Positions 36,113 through 44,469 of a stretch of 64,000 bases of DNA are shown piece after piece; position 1 is the first letter of the stretch; each line of letters opens with the position of its first letter. The DNA is from Denitrovibrio sp. GTDB taxonomy: Bacteria > Chrysiogenota > Deferribacteres > Deferribacterales > Geovibrionaceae. The stretch is from NCBI GenBank assembly GCA_002869145.1, contig PKTM01000012.1, positions 1 through 64,000 of the forward strand, given 5' to 3'. The notes below the pieces were generated by a model that was not told the origin of the DNA, did not search any database, and saw only the letters and a program-made list of their open reading frames with translations. Made by a program: the position numbers and the translations under genes.

Positions 36113-37324
36113 ATGGCAAAAGATAAAGTAGTATTAGCGTATTCAGGTGGTCTTGACACCTCAGTAATTTTAAAGTGGCTTCAGCTAAAAGGGTATGACG
36201 TTATTGCATATGTTGCAGATCTCGGTCAGCTTCCTGATGTAGAAGCTATAAAAGAGAAAGCGATGAAGTCAGGCGCAATAGCGTTTTATGCACTTGATCT
36301 TCAGGAAGAATTTGTAAGCGAGCTTGTTTACACTGCGGTTAAATTCAACGCACTGTACGAAGGACGATACCTTCTCGGCACATCACTGGCAAGACCTATC
36401 ATAACAAAAGGGATGGTTGATGTAGCTAACAAAGAGGGTGCAAAATTCCTCGCTCACGGAGCCACAGGCAAGGGTAACGATCAGGTTCGTTTTGAGCTTT
36501 CCGCTGCCAGTTTGAACCCGTCACTTAAAACAATTGTTCCATGGCGCATACCTGAGTTTTTTGAAAAGATCAAAGGGCGTAAAGAAGCTATGGATTTCGC
36601 AAAAGAGCACGGCATCCCCGTAAAGGCAACTGTCTCTCAGCCTTGGTCCAGCGATGACAACCTTCTTCATATAAGCTTCGAGGCGGGTATTCTGGAAGAC
36701 CCTGCGGTGAGACCTCCAAAAGAGATGTTTGAATACACAGTAGACCCTCAGGATGCACCTGATGCACCTGAGATAATCGAACTGGAGTTCGAAAAAGGGG
36801 AAGCTGTCAAACTTAACGGAAAAATACTCTCTCCTGCCAATATGCTGAAAGAGCTTAACAAAATTGGCGGTAAGCACGGTGTTGGCCGTGTGGACATGGT
36901 GGAAAGCAGATATGTAGGGATGAAGTCCCGTGGAGTATACGAAACACCGGGCGGAACAATACTTTACGCTGCACACCGAGACCTGGAAGCCCTCACACTG
37001 GATGGAGGCGTTATAAACCTTAAAGAAACCCTGATGCCTAGATTCTCCACACTGGTTTACAACGGCTACTGGTACTGTCAGGAGATGGATGCTATGCGTG
37101 CACTTCTTGAAAAAACACAGGAATATGTGAGCGGCAAAGTAAAACTTGAGCTTTATAAAGGGAACATCACATGTATCGGACGCGAATCAAAATACTCGCT
37201 ATACGATGAGAAAGTGGTTTCGATGGAAGACGATGAAGGCGCTTATGATCAGACTGATGCAGAAGGCTTCATCAAGCTCCATGCACTGCCGCTGAAAGCT
37301 CACGCTAAAAGAGCAAAAAAGTAG
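36113..37324 (+). CDS. argG: Argininosuccinate synthase
   Basis: The 403-residue protein begins with the ATP pyrophosphatase loop VLAYSGGLDTSVILKWL and contains LAHGATGKGNDQVRFE, typical of ArgG. It condenses citrulline and aspartate. TTTCGGAGG at 36092-36100 is a good ribosome site. An 84-base spacer from argF contains a stretch (about 36041-36085) that resembles a decayed intergenic repeat. argH is not within the window. Confidence 0.97.
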   Translation: MAKDKVVLAYSGGLDTSVILKWLQLKGYDVIAYVADLGQLPDVEAIKEKAMKSGAIAFYALDLQEEFVSELVYTAVKFNALYEGRYLLGTSLARPIITKGMVDVANKEGAKFLAHGATGKGNDQVRFELSAASLNPSLKTIVPWRIPEFFEKIKGRKEAMDFAKEHGIPVKATVSQPWSSDDNLLHISFEAGILEDPAVRPPKEMFEYTVDPQDAPDAPEIIELEFEKGEAVKLNGKILSPANMLKELNKIGGKHGVGRVDMVESRYVGMKSRGVYETPGGTILYAAHRDLEALTLDGGVINLKETLMPRFSTLVYNGYWYCQEMDAMRALLEKTQEYVSGKVKLELYKGNITCIGRESKYSLYDEKVVSMEDDEGAYDQTDAEGFIKLHALPLKAHAKRAKK

Positions 37325-37484
37325 CACTTCAGAAATAACACGAGACTGTGCCAACGAAAAGAGCGACTCTTTTGCGCTCCCGATGGTCGCTTACTTGTGT
37401 TAGAATATTAACTACGCTGTGAAAGCCCATCGGGTTTTGCAAATGCGTGTAACTGTAAATAAATAAGAGGAGTGACAATATAAA
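37325..37484 (+). other. Structured intergenic region between argG and glyQ
   Basis: CCCGATGG (37379-37386) pairs with CCATCGGG (37427-37434), which is followed by TTTT. Inside and around it, AACACGAG near 37337 can pair with CTTGTGTT near 37394, and GCGAC with GTCGC. The region could be an argG terminator with a long loop or a folded leader of glyQ. No T-box signature sequence is seen. GAGGAG at 37468-37473 is the likely glyQ ribosome site. Confidence 0.4.
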
Positions 37485-38402
37485 ATGTACTTTCAGGATG
37501 TGATACTGAAACTTCAGCAATTCTGGGCTGACAGAGGCTGTGTTATTTACCAGCCTTACGATATAGAGGTAGGTGCGGGAACATTTAATCCGGCGACTTT
37601 TCTTCGCTGTTTAGGGCCAGAACCATGGAACGTGGCTTATGTCGAGCCAAGCCGCAGACCAACTGACGGCCGTTATGGAGAAAACCCTAACAGACTACAG
37701 CACTACTACCAGTTTCAGGTTATCCTGAAACCATCTCCTGACAACATTCAGGAGCTCTACCTCGAGTCACTAAAATATCTTGGCGTAGACCCGAAAGAAC
37801 ACGACATCCGATTTGTTGAGGACGACTGGGAATCACCTACGCTTGGAGCGTGGGGTCTTGGCTGGGAAGTCTGGCTGGACGGAATGGAGATCACCCAGTT
37901 CACCTATTTTCAGCAGGCCGGAGGTATCGACCTTAAACCAGTTTCCGGTGAAATAACATACGGACTGGAGCGTATAACAATGTACCTTCAGGGTGTTGAG
38001 TCGGTTTATGACCTTAAATGGAACAAAGAGGGTATCACATACGGCGATGTATACCACGCAAATGAGGTTCAGTACTCTGCTCATAACTTCGAGCACGCAG
38101 ACACTGATATGCTTTTCAAACTTTTTGAAATGTATGAGAAAGAGTGCGTCAGCATTAACGATAAAGGGCTCCCTCTTCCGGCATATGACTACTGCCTGAA
38201 ATGCAGCCACACATTCAACCTGCTGGATGCCAGAAACGCCATATCTGTAACAGAGCGTACAGGATATATCGCACGTGTGCGGAACCTTGCTAAAATGTGC
38301 GCTGAAAACTATCTGAAACACAGAGTAGAGCTCGGGCTTCCCCTTGCGGATGAAGAAACAAGAGAAAAATTCAAACAGGCTCATCCAGAGCTATACATTT
38401 AA
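37485..38402 (+). CDS. glyQ: Glycyl-tRNA synthetase alpha subunit
   Basis: The 305-residue protein matches GlyQ from end to end: [57 protein letters not shown] and a class II catalytic core. It needs the beta subunit GlyS. In most genomes glyS follows directly, but here a terminator and accessory genes follow, so glyS must lie elsewhere. Confidence 0.97.
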   Translation: MYFQDVILKLQQFWADRGCVIYQPYDIEVGAGTFNPATFLRCLGPEPWNVAYVEPSRRPTDGRYGENPNRLQHYYQFQVILKPSPDNIQELYLESLKYLGVDPKEHDIRFVEDDWESPTLGAWGLGWEVWLDGMEITQFTYFQQAGGIDLKPVSGEITYGLERITMYLQGVESVYDLKWNKEGITYGDVYHANEVQYSAHNFEHADTDMLFKLFEMYEKECVSINDKGLPLPAYDYCLKCSHTFNLLDARNAISVTERTGYIARVRNLAKMCAENYLKHRVELGLPLADEETREKFKQAHPELYI

Positions 38403-38447
38403 CTCTTGTTAAGGTTTAAAATTTACAATAAAGATTTTATAACATAA

Positions 38448-38481
38448 GCGACTGGTAATAAAATTTACCAGTCGCTTTTTT
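38448..38481. terminator. Terminator after glyQ (left copy of twin terminators)
   Basis: An 11-pair stem GCGACTGGTAA/TTACCAGTCGC is followed by six T. It is almost the same as the hairpin at 39130-39163. It also terminates the convergent membrane protein gene, whose stop codon touches the T run. Confidence 0.92.
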
Positions 38482-38905
38482 ACACCATATTACAGACGTA
38501 AAAAGCAGCAATAAATGAAAGTCCAATAATTAATGCTATCAATCCAGTAGTGTTTAAACTCGCCAACTGCCTATTAACCTTACAAACCTTTTTTATCAAT
38601 TCATCTGATATATTGTTTTCATTATGTACTATGTCAATCATTTCAAGATGTAATATATGTGATCTTTTTAAAGAAAGCACAACTAAGATAAGTGAGATAA
38701 TAAAAAACAGTTCAGCAACGATGAAAAGAATTATATGGTAATATATTTCAGAAAAATCAACTGAACTCAAAGTCACACCTATAGCACCAGATGATATAAA
38801 TACTATTTTGTTATTAATATTATCTGAAACACTAGACGCACTCTCTGATAGTTGCCTGTTATAATAAACTAATTGAAGATAATCTTCTTCACTAATTTGA
38901 CTCAC
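38480..38905 (-). CDS. Membrane protein of the two-gene cassette, unknown function
   Basis: I do not recognise this 141-residue protein. It has a polar N-terminus of about 32 residues, then three hydrophobic segments (about residues 33-50, 57-79 and 117-139) with a charged loop containing HLEMIDIVHNENN between the second and third. It starts with GTG at 38905, after AGGCGATTTTT. It lies nine bases after the proline-rich small gene and is AT-richer than the neighbouring housekeeping genes. The pair sits between near-identical terminators, which suggests a compact inserted cassette. Confidence 0.65.
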   Translation of the reverse strand: MSQISEEDYLQLVYYNRQLSESASSVSDNINNKIVFISSGAIGVTLSSVDFSEIYYHIILFIVAELFFIISLILVVLSLKRSHILHLEMIDIVHNENNISDELIKKVCKVNRQLASLNTTGLIALIIGLSFIAAFYVCNMV

Positions 38906-38914
38906 AAAAATCGC

Positions 38915-39061
38915 CTATTTCCTTCGTGGGGGTGGTACAGGAACTCCTTTTTCAGTAATACGTTCCTTACCTCCATCAGGTCTTGGTGATGGGCTACTTG
39001 GAGAATCTTTAGTAGGTGTTGGCCTGCTGGGTGGAGTTGGGTTACTTTTTTTATCTGACAT
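38915..39061 (-). CDS. 48-residue proline-rich small protein of the cassette
   Basis: The frame starts at ATG 39061, six bases after GGGAGG, and ends with TAG at 38915. The product (MSDKKSNPTPPSRPTPTKDS...VPVPPPRRK) is about one quarter proline with Ser, Lys and Arg, probably unstructured, with no membrane span. It is followed by the membrane protein gene and preceded by a clear promoter. Function unknown; a small partner, antitoxin-like or SH3-type ligand role is only a guess. Confidence 0.65.
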   Translation of the reverse strand: MSDKKSNPTPPSRPTPTKDSPSSPSPRPDGGKERITEKGVPVPPPRRK

Positions 39062-39084
39062 AATACACCTCCCGAATTTTTGAT

Positions 39085-39113
39085 ATATTACCACAAAGAA
39101 AACAACTTCACAA
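39085..39113 (-). promoter_or_regulatory. Sigma-70-like promoter of the two-gene cassette
   Basis: On the minus strand TTGTGA and TAATAT are separated by 17 bases, ending 23 bases ahead of the small-protein ATG. It lies inside the twin terminators, so the cassette is a self-contained transcription unit. Confidence 0.65.
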
Positions 39114-39129
39114 TATTTTTACACACATA

Positions 39130-39163
39130 GCGACTGGTAACAAAAGTTACCAGTCGCATTTTT
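39130..39163. terminator. Terminator after the paralog operon (right copy of twin terminators)
   Basis: A 12-pair stem GCGACTGGTAAC/GTTACCAGTCGC has an AAAA loop and is followed by ATTTTT on the plus strand; on the minus strand the following bases are CTATGTGTG, so T-tract support there is weak. It lies 30 bases past the last paralog stop. Compare 38448-38481. Confidence 0.75.
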
Positions 39164-39193
39164 ATGCGTTATGATGAAATTCAGTGGGGGAAA

Positions 39194-39736
39194 TTACTCA
39201 ACCGACTCACGGTATAAACTCAGATACCCGTCACCATATAAATAGACAACCTTCCCTAAATCATCGGTAAAATCAGGAAATCCATCATCTCCAAGATTAT
39301 CGAGAAGCTGATATGTTTCATCTGCGATAGAAAGAAGCGTAACAAGTCCGTCTCTGGTTTCTTCATCCTTGTTAATAAGACGGCTTATCTTTCTCAGGTC
39401 TTTCCGTGAGCCCCTTGTAATGATTTTCCCTGTCCGTGTGTCCAGATCAATCTCAAACTCAGGGTCGTTCGTAAGTCCGTTAAGGTTAAGAAGAAACTCC
39501 ATCCTATCTCTTATATAGGAAACAAATTCCATAATATTTTCGAGACTCGGAAGAAATGACTCTTCATTTTCAGCAACGGTATCATCATTAATACATGAAT
39601 TTTCAAGTCTGTCAGCTTCGTCGAAAGCTTTTAGCGTATCTAAAAATATAGCAGCGGCATCAATATCTTGCACAACTCCGCAATTAGAGGATTCATTGCG
39701 GCCGCTGCCGTTCACATTTGATCTGTCACGATCCAT
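39194..39736 (-). CDS. Tandem paralog 3, unknown family
   Basis: I do not recognise this 180-residue acidic protein. Its middle and end align by eye with the two upstream genes: a NGLTNDPEFE segment that corresponds to GIPKDPPVE in the others, a strand pair around GKIITRGSRKDLRKISRLIN, then a helix with LLSIADETYQLL. It is the most divergent of the three and has a degenerate N-terminus. There is no signal peptide or membrane span. Its own leader hairpin precedes it, so its translation may be controlled separately from the other two. Confidence 0.7.
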   Translation of the reverse strand: MDRDRSNVNGSGRNESSNCGVVQDIDAAAIFLDTLKAFDEADRLENSCINDDTVAENEESFLPSLENIMEFVSYIRDRMEFLLNLNGLTNDPEFEIDLDTRTGKIITRGSRKDLRKISRLINKDEETRDGLVTLLSIADETYQLLDNLGDDGFPDFTDDLGKVVYLYGDGYLSLYRESVE

Positions 39737-39774
39737 AGCTCACCTCTTACCTCACTGAAAAGCAAGAGGTGTGC
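39737..39774 (-). promoter_or_regulatory. SD-sequestering leader hairpin before paralog 3
   Basis: On the minus strand CACCTCTT pairs with AAGAGGTG (39764-39771 with 39741-39748), extended by two more pairs past a mismatch. The 3' arm contains the ribosome site AGAGGTGAG just ahead of the ATG, so folding would hide it. Confidence 0.55.
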
Positions 39775-39787
39775 CATGTTTAAGTTA

Positions 39788-40396
39788 CTATAATGAATAG
39801 TTTTTTCCGTCCGATAAGATATCCAGTCCATCACCGTACTTTATACTGGCGTGGTGGTAATGTCTCTCTTCGTCAAAAAGGTAGGCAAATTTCTCAACAA
39901 CCTCCTGAGGTTCCTCACTGTCGCGGTATTCTTTCTGAAACCTTAGACTTTCAGCCATATTGATAACATGACTGGCTATTGCAAGTGTTGTCCTTGCAAG
40001 GTCTGAAATGTCCTCATCTTCATTGATAAGATTTGCGATCTTATCAATATCATCTCTGTCGCCCTTGATAATTATTTCAGTTCTTGTGTAGGAATACTGC
40101 ATTTCGACAGGTGGATCTTTTGGGATATCGTTTCTGACAAAAAGCAGATCAAGCATATAATCAAGACGCTCAGAAAGCTCTTTCAGACTGGCCTGATTAG
40201 GCAGCATAAGCGGTTCATTACTCAGCTTTGTTCCGGTTATCTGAACCTGTTTAACGCTTATCTGTGTGTTTTCCTGTCTCATAAGCTCAGCAAGCTGAGT
40301 ATGAAAACTCTCTGTCAATGCTCCACTTTTTGAACAGCACTCTTTCTTCTGCACCGAAGGCATCATATTGTCCTGTACAATTTTTGCAAAATTCAT
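39788..40396 (-). CDS. Tandem paralog 2, unknown family
   Basis: A 202-residue cytoplasmic-looking protein with no span or signal. Marks shared with paralog 1: LPNQASLKELSERLDYMLD near residue 60, RNDIPKDPPVEMQYSY, GDRDDIDKIANLINEDED, IASHVINMAESLRFQKEYR, and a C-terminal FAYLFDEE. The fold looks like a mixed beta-hairpin plus helices. The start overlaps the stop of paralog 1 as ATGA. I know no family with this motif set. Confidence 0.75.
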   Translation of the reverse strand: MNFAKIVQDNMMPSVQKKECCSKSGALTESFHTQLAELMRQENTQISVKQVQITGTKLSNEPLMLPNQASLKELSERLDYMLDLLFVRNDIPKDPPVEMQYSYTRTEIIIKGDRDDIDKIANLINEDEDISDLARTTLAIASHVINMAESLRFQKEYRDSEEPQEVVEKFAYLFDEERHYHHASIKYGDGLDILSDGKNYSL

Positions 40397-41028
40397 CCTA
40401 AACCTCCGCTTTGATTAAAATCATAAGAAAACAGTTTTCCGCCAGACAGCAGTGCAGACTCAGAGCCATACATGTAGCTGACTTCAGGGAGTTTTCTGTC
40501 ATCATTAAAAAGGTATGAATATTTTCTGATAATCTCATCAGCGCCATTGCTTCTGCGGTACTCTTCCTGAAACTCTAGAGATTCCTGCATTGCAGTTGCG
40601 TGGCTTGAGATCGCAAGAAATGTGCGAACATACTCTTTCAGGTCAGAGTCGGCATTGATAAGATTCTCTATTTCATCAGCATCTTCTCTGTTGCCGTAGA
40701 CTGTCACATTGTTTTGTGAAAAAGAATATTTCAGTTCGACTGGGGGGTCTTTTGGGATTCCGTTCTTGTCAAACAGACTGTCAAGCTGTTCGTCCAGACC
40801 TATGGCAAGCAGGGAAACATTTTCCATGGTAGGCAAAATAAGCCTGCTTTCAAAAAGCTTAGTTTCCGCCATGTTGAGGTCTGATTCCTCTATGGATATC
40901 TCTCCGGAATCTGATAATTCTTTTAAGATATTATAGAAATCATGTGCATTACCAACATCTTTTGGTCTTGCTTCTATCGTTTGCGCCGAAGGTGTTATAC
41001 TGTCAGCCACTAAAGATGGAATATTCAT
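40393..41028 (-). CDS. Tandem paralog 1, unknown family
   Basis: A 211-residue protein, the first of the three-gene unit. Shared marks: LPTMENVSLLAIGLDEQLD, KNGIPKDPPVELKYSF, GNREDADEIENLINADSD, ISSHATAMQESLEFQEEYR and YSYLFNDDRKLPEV. The N-terminal 50 residues (MNIPSLVADSITPSAQT...) resemble the N-terminus of paralog 2 (MNFAKIVQDNMMPSVQ). GGAGGTGAGCC before the ATG is a strong ribosome site held in a hairpin. Function unknown. Confidence 0.75.
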   Translation of the reverse strand: MNIPSLVADSITPSAQTIEARPKDVGNAHDFYNILKELSDSGEISIEESDLNMAETKLFESRLILPTMENVSLLAIGLDEQLDSLFDKNGIPKDPPVELKYSFSQNNVTVYGNREDADEIENLINADSDLKEYVRTFLAISSHATAMQESLEFQEEYRRSNGADEIIRKYSYLFNDDRKLPEVSYMYGSESALLSGGKLFSYDFNQSGGLG

Positions 41029-41067
41029 GGCTCACCTCCATTGCTTTCAATTAGCAAGAAGTGAGCC
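41029..41067 (-). promoter_or_regulatory. SD-sequestering leader hairpin before paralog 1
   Basis: GGCTCAC/GTGAGCC (seven pairs) encloses a second helper stem TTGCT/AGCAA. The ribosome site GGAGGTGA lies partly within the outer stem next to the ATG. The layout and the sequence CTTGCTAATTGAAAGC resemble the hairpin ahead of paralog 3. Confidence 0.6.
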
Positions 41068-41089
41068 CAAATTATAATTTATTTATAAA

Positions 41090-41656
41090 TTAATCCTCGT
41101 CATCAACATAGCTGAAAAGCATCCCTTCACGAAGTTTTTCCGCTGTGTCCTCTTCAACAAGCAGCTCAACAAGGGTAAAAGCGAATTCAGCCGCTGTTGC
41201 AGGTCCACGGCTGGTGATTATATTCTCATCCACAACCACTATAGCTTCCTGATATTCGGCATCTTTTTCCACAATGTCTTTAAATCCGGGATAACTAGTG
41301 GCCATGCACCCTTTCAAAAGACCTTTTTCTGCTAAAACAAAAGGCGCTGCGCATATTGCTGCTATGTATTTATCCTCTTCTGCAAACTTCCTAAGAAGCC
41401 TGTCACAAACAGCATCGTTCAGAATATTTCTGGCACCTTGGGTTCCTCCGGGCAAAACTATCATTTCAAAATCATCGCCGTCCAAGCTTTCCAGAGCGCA
41501 GTCAGGTTTAATCATTAACCCCTGAGCGCCCTTTATAAGACTGTCTCTCAGCCCGGCAACAACAACTTCCACTTCCGCTCTGCGTAGAATATCTATCACG
41601 CTCACAGCTTCGATCTCTTCAAATCCGTCAGCAAGAACTACTATTACTTTAGCCAT
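41090..41656 (-). CDS. DJ-1/PfpI family protein (YajL-like)
   Basis: The 188-residue protein has the DJ-1 layout: ADGFEEIEAV with the conserved Glu, IVLPGGTQGA, the nucleophile elbow Cys in AAICAAPFVLAEKGLL, and SRGPATAAEFAFTLVELL. The family includes YajL/DJ-1 chaperones and deglycases that protect against electrophile or oxidative damage. It is divergent from trpB2, with 112 bases between. Exact substrate is unknown. Confidence 0.9.
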   Translation of the reverse strand: MAKVIVVLADGFEEIEAVSVIDILRRAEVEVVVAGLRDSLIKGAQGLMIKPDCALESLDGDDFEMIVLPGGTQGARNILNDAVCDRLLRKFAEEDKYIAAICAAPFVLAEKGLLKGCMATSYPGFKDIVEKDAEYQEAIVVVDENIITSRGPATAAEFAFTLVELLVEEDTAEKLREGMLFSYVDDED

Positions 41657-41768
41657 TTTTCACCTCTCTAATATAAGATAACTAATGTATGTTGAAATGA
41701 CACTTAAATTATTATAAAATTCAGAATTGAACAAAGTTTTGTAAGACTAAAATATAGAAGGTGTAATT

Positions 41769-43118
41769 GTGAAAAAAATCTATCTGAATCCAAGTGAAAT
41801 GCCTACCCAATGGTTTAACCTACTTTCCGTAATACCTCAGCTGGCTCCACCAATAAGCCCTATGACAGGAAAACCTGCAACTCCGGAAGAGATGCTTGCA
41901 CTTTTCCCCGGACCTATACTTGAGCAGGAGATGAGCAACCAGGAGTTTTTCGATATTCCTGAAGAAGTTCTCGACATACTGACCATATGGAGACCTACTC
42001 CTGTTGTGCGTGCTGAAAGACTTGAGAAAGCACTTGGGACGGATTGTAAAATATACTTCAAAAACGAAGGTGTTTCACCAGCAGGCAGCCACAAAACCAA
42101 CACCGCTGTGGCACAAGCCTACTACAACAAAATATGCGGCATCAAAAAGCTAACCACAGAGACAGGTGCAGGTCAGTGGGGCAGCGCTCTCTCTTACGCT
42201 ACATCACTCTTTGACATGGCGCTCAGAGTATATATTGTCAAGGTCAGCTATTTCCAGAAGCCTTACCGTAAATCATTTATGAACATGTTCGGTGCAGAAG
42301 TTATACCTTCACCTTCCGATATGACCAATGCAGGCCGTGCTGAGCTTAAACGTGACCCGGAATCTAACGGTTCCCTCGGGCTTGCAATCAGCGAGGCTGT
42401 TGAAGAAGCTGCGATGAACAAAGACATTAACTATGCTCTCGGCTCTGTTTTGAACCACGTTCTTCTCCACCAGTCCATTATAGGTCTGGAAGCTAAAAAG
42501 CAGATGGAGATAGGCGGCGACTATCCTGATATGGTATTCGCATCCTGCGGCGGCGGTTCAAACTTCGGCGGTATCGCATCCGCATTTATCAAAGATAAAA
42601 TAGAAGGGAAAAAGGTTGACTGCGTAGCCGTTGAGCCTCTCTCATGCCCTACTCTTACAAAAGGCGAGTTCACGTTTGACTATGGTGACGTTGCAAAGAT
42701 GACACCTATCATGCAGATGTATACCCTCGGACACGATTTTATGCCTCCAGCTATCCACGCAGGCGGACTTCGTTATCACGGTGACAGCCCGATTGTCAGC
42801 AAAATGTATAACGAAGGGATAATAGACGCAAGAAGCGTGGGACAGCTCGACGTTTTCAAGTACGGGGTAATGTTTGCTAAGACAGAGGGCATTGTACCTG
42901 CTCCTGAATCAGCACATGCAATAGCCGGAGCATGCAACGAAGCTCTTGAGTGCGATAAGCGCGGCGAAAAGAAATCTCTTCTGTTTTGCCTTTCCGGTCA
43001 CGGATTTTTCGACATGGCTTCATATGATGCTTATTTCGAAGGCAAACTGGAAGACTATGAGTACCCGGAAGAAGCTATTGCGCAGTCACTGAAAGGTGTT
43101 CCTGAAGTTAAGTTTTAA
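41769..43118 (+). CDS. TrpB2-type tryptophan synthase beta-like PLP enzyme
   Basis: The 449-residue protein is longer than TrpB1 and matches the TrpB2 group. The PLP lysine is in GVSPAGSHKTNTAVAQAYY and the phosphate loop is SCGGGSNFGG. The N-terminal extension (MPTQWFNLLSVIPQL...) is typical of TrpB2. It converts indole and serine to tryptophan, though TrpB2 proteins often act without TrpA. Start GTG at 41769 follows AGAAGGTG. queH follows after 32 bases. Confidence 0.92.
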   Translation: MKKIYLNPSEMPTQWFNLLSVIPQLAPPISPMTGKPATPEEMLALFPGPILEQEMSNQEFFDIPEEVLDILTIWRPTPVVRAERLEKALGTDCKIYFKNEGVSPAGSHKTNTAVAQAYYNKICGIKKLTTETGAGQWGSALSYATSLFDMALRVYIVKVSYFQKPYRKSFMNMFGAEVIPSPSDMTNAGRAELKRDPESNGSLGLAISEAVEEAAMNKDINYALGSVLNHVLLHQSIIGLEAKKQMEIGGDYPDMVFASCGGGSNFGGIASAFIKDKIEGKKVDCVAVEPLSCPTLTKGEFTFDYGDVAKMTPIMQMYTLGHDFMPPAIHAGGLRYHGDSPIVSKMYNEGIIDARSVGQLDVFKYGVMFAKTEGIVPAPESAHAIAGACNEALECDKRGEKKSLLFCLSGHGFFDMASYDAYFEGKLEDYEYPEEAIAQSLKGVPEVKF

Positions 43119-43150
43119 AAGATGCATCTGAGAAAGCGGAACTTTCGATA

Positions 43151-43726
43151 ATGACGCAAAAAATACTATTACATCAATGCTGTGGTCCTTGCTCTACTTA
43201 TCCTGTAAAGGTTTTAAAAGAGCAGGGGCACAGTATTATGGGCTACTGGTACAACCCTAATATCCACCCTGTCACCGAGTTTTACAAAAGACTGGAAACC
43301 TTAAAGATTTTCAACGATAGTAACGGGATCAAGACTATCATTGACGAAGAGTACGGTCTTGTTGATTTTGTCCGTACCGCTGCATTCAGAGAGAGTGAAC
43401 GATGCAGATTCTGCTATCAGATGCGAATAGAAAAGGCAGCGCAGATTGCATCTAAAGGAAACTTTGACGCTTTCACCACCACACTTATGTACAGCAAATG
43501 GCAGGACCACGATCTGATGAAAGAGTTCTGTGAACTGGCATCTGACAAATACAAGGTGGCATTTCATTACGAGGATTACAGGGAAGGATGGCAGGAAGGC
43601 ATTAACATGTCGAAAGATCAAGGGATGTACCGACAGCAGTACTGCGGATGCATATATTCCGAAGAAGACCGCTACCGCAAACAGCTCTCTGCAAAATTCG
43701 CCAAAGGCGAGACCACATTTCTTTAA
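43151..43726 (+). CDS. queH: Epoxyqueuosine reductase QueH
   Basis: The 191-residue protein matches QueH (DUF208): HQCCGPCSTYPV near the start, CRFCYQMRIEKAA in the middle, and a late CGCIYSEEDRYRKQ. These cysteines hold the iron-sulfur and metal site. It reduces epoxyqueuosine to queuosine in tRNA wobble modification, replacing QueG. It overlaps the convergent nikO gene by four bases. Confidence 0.93.
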   Translation: MTQKILLHQCCGPCSTYPVKVLKEQGHSIMGYWYNPNIHPVTEFYKRLETLKIFNDSNGIKTIIDEEYGLVDFVRTAAFRESERCRFCYQMRIEKAAQIASKGNFDAFTTTLMYSKWQDHDLMKEFCELASDKYKVAFHYEDYREGWQEGINMSKDQGMYRQQYCGCIYSEEDRYRKQLSAKFAKGETTFL

Positions 43727-44469
43727 ACGTCACAGTTCAGTTTTTGCATACTGAGGGGCTTTTCAAGCCCTGTCTCTAAAAGCAGTTTTTCGTCATTGAA
43801 TATCTTTTCAGGTGTGTCGTCTGCGGCAATTTCACCCTTGTGCATAACAATAATCCTGCTGCAAAGCTCAGAAGCCATATCAAGGTCGTGAGTGGCTATT
43901 ATCTTAGTATGATTAAAAGTTTTCAGAAGCTCAATAAGTCTGCGTCTCGCTCTGGGGTCCAGGCTTGATGAAGGCTCGTCCATAACCAGTATATCCGGCG
44001 ACATGGCAAGAACACCCGCAAGCGCCACCGAACGTTTCTCTCCTGCGGATAGCTTATGTGTCATCCTGTCTTTCAGATACGTAGCACCCACTTTTTCCAA
44101 AGACTTATTTACAACGATCTCCGCCTCTGACGATGGTATCCCAAGGTTCAGTGGTCCAAATGCCACATCATCGTATACACTGGGCAAAAAAAGCTGATCG
44201 TCACTGTTTTGAAAAAGCATGCCAACTGCCTTGCGTATGTTGACCAAAGTACCTTTGGCAACAGGCAGATCACCAATACGAACCTCACCTTCGGATGCTG
44301 TCAGATAGCCGTTCAGGTGCAGAAGCAGAGTTGATTTGCCCGCCCCGTTCTCGCCAACCAATGCTACTGATTCGCCATGATGTATCTTGAATGTGATGCC
44401 GCTGAGGGCTTTGTATCCATCAGGATAATTATAGCTAAGCCCTTTCGCCTCCACTATGTGATGACTCAT
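43723..44469 (-). CDS. nikO: ECF-type nickel transporter ATPase (CbiO/NikO)
   Basis: An ABC ATPase of 248 residues with Walker A GENGAGKST, signature LSAGEKRSVALAG, Walker B ILVMDEPSSSLD and H-loop ATHD. It energises the T-component NikQ and substrate subunit NikMN. The start at ATG 44469 overlaps the nikQ stop by ATGA and follows GAGG; a longer frame to 44547 overlaps nikQ and is unlikely. Substrate nickel is inferred from the nikR gene next to it; the same families also carry cobalt. Confidence 0.88.
   Translation of the reverse strand: MSHHIVEAKGLSYNYPDGYKALSGITFKIHHGESVALVGENGAGKSTLLLHLNGYLTASEGEVRIGDLPVAKGTLVNIRKAVGMLFQNSDDQLFLPSVYDDVAFGPLNLGIPSSEAEIVVNKSLEKVGATYLKDRMTHKLSAGEKRSVALAGVLAMSPDILVMDEPSSSLDPRARRRLIELLKTFNHTKIIATHDLDMASELCSRIIVMHKGEIAADDTPEKIFNDEKLLLETGLEKPLSMQKLNCDV

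Noticed and set aside
37325-37484. T-box riboswitch before glyQ
   Set aside because: No T-box core sequence (GGTGG-type motif with ACC) and no antiterminator pair was found.
43118-43150. Terminator between trpB2 and queH
   Set aside because: Only a weak imperfect stem without T run; the genes are close enough to be one operon.
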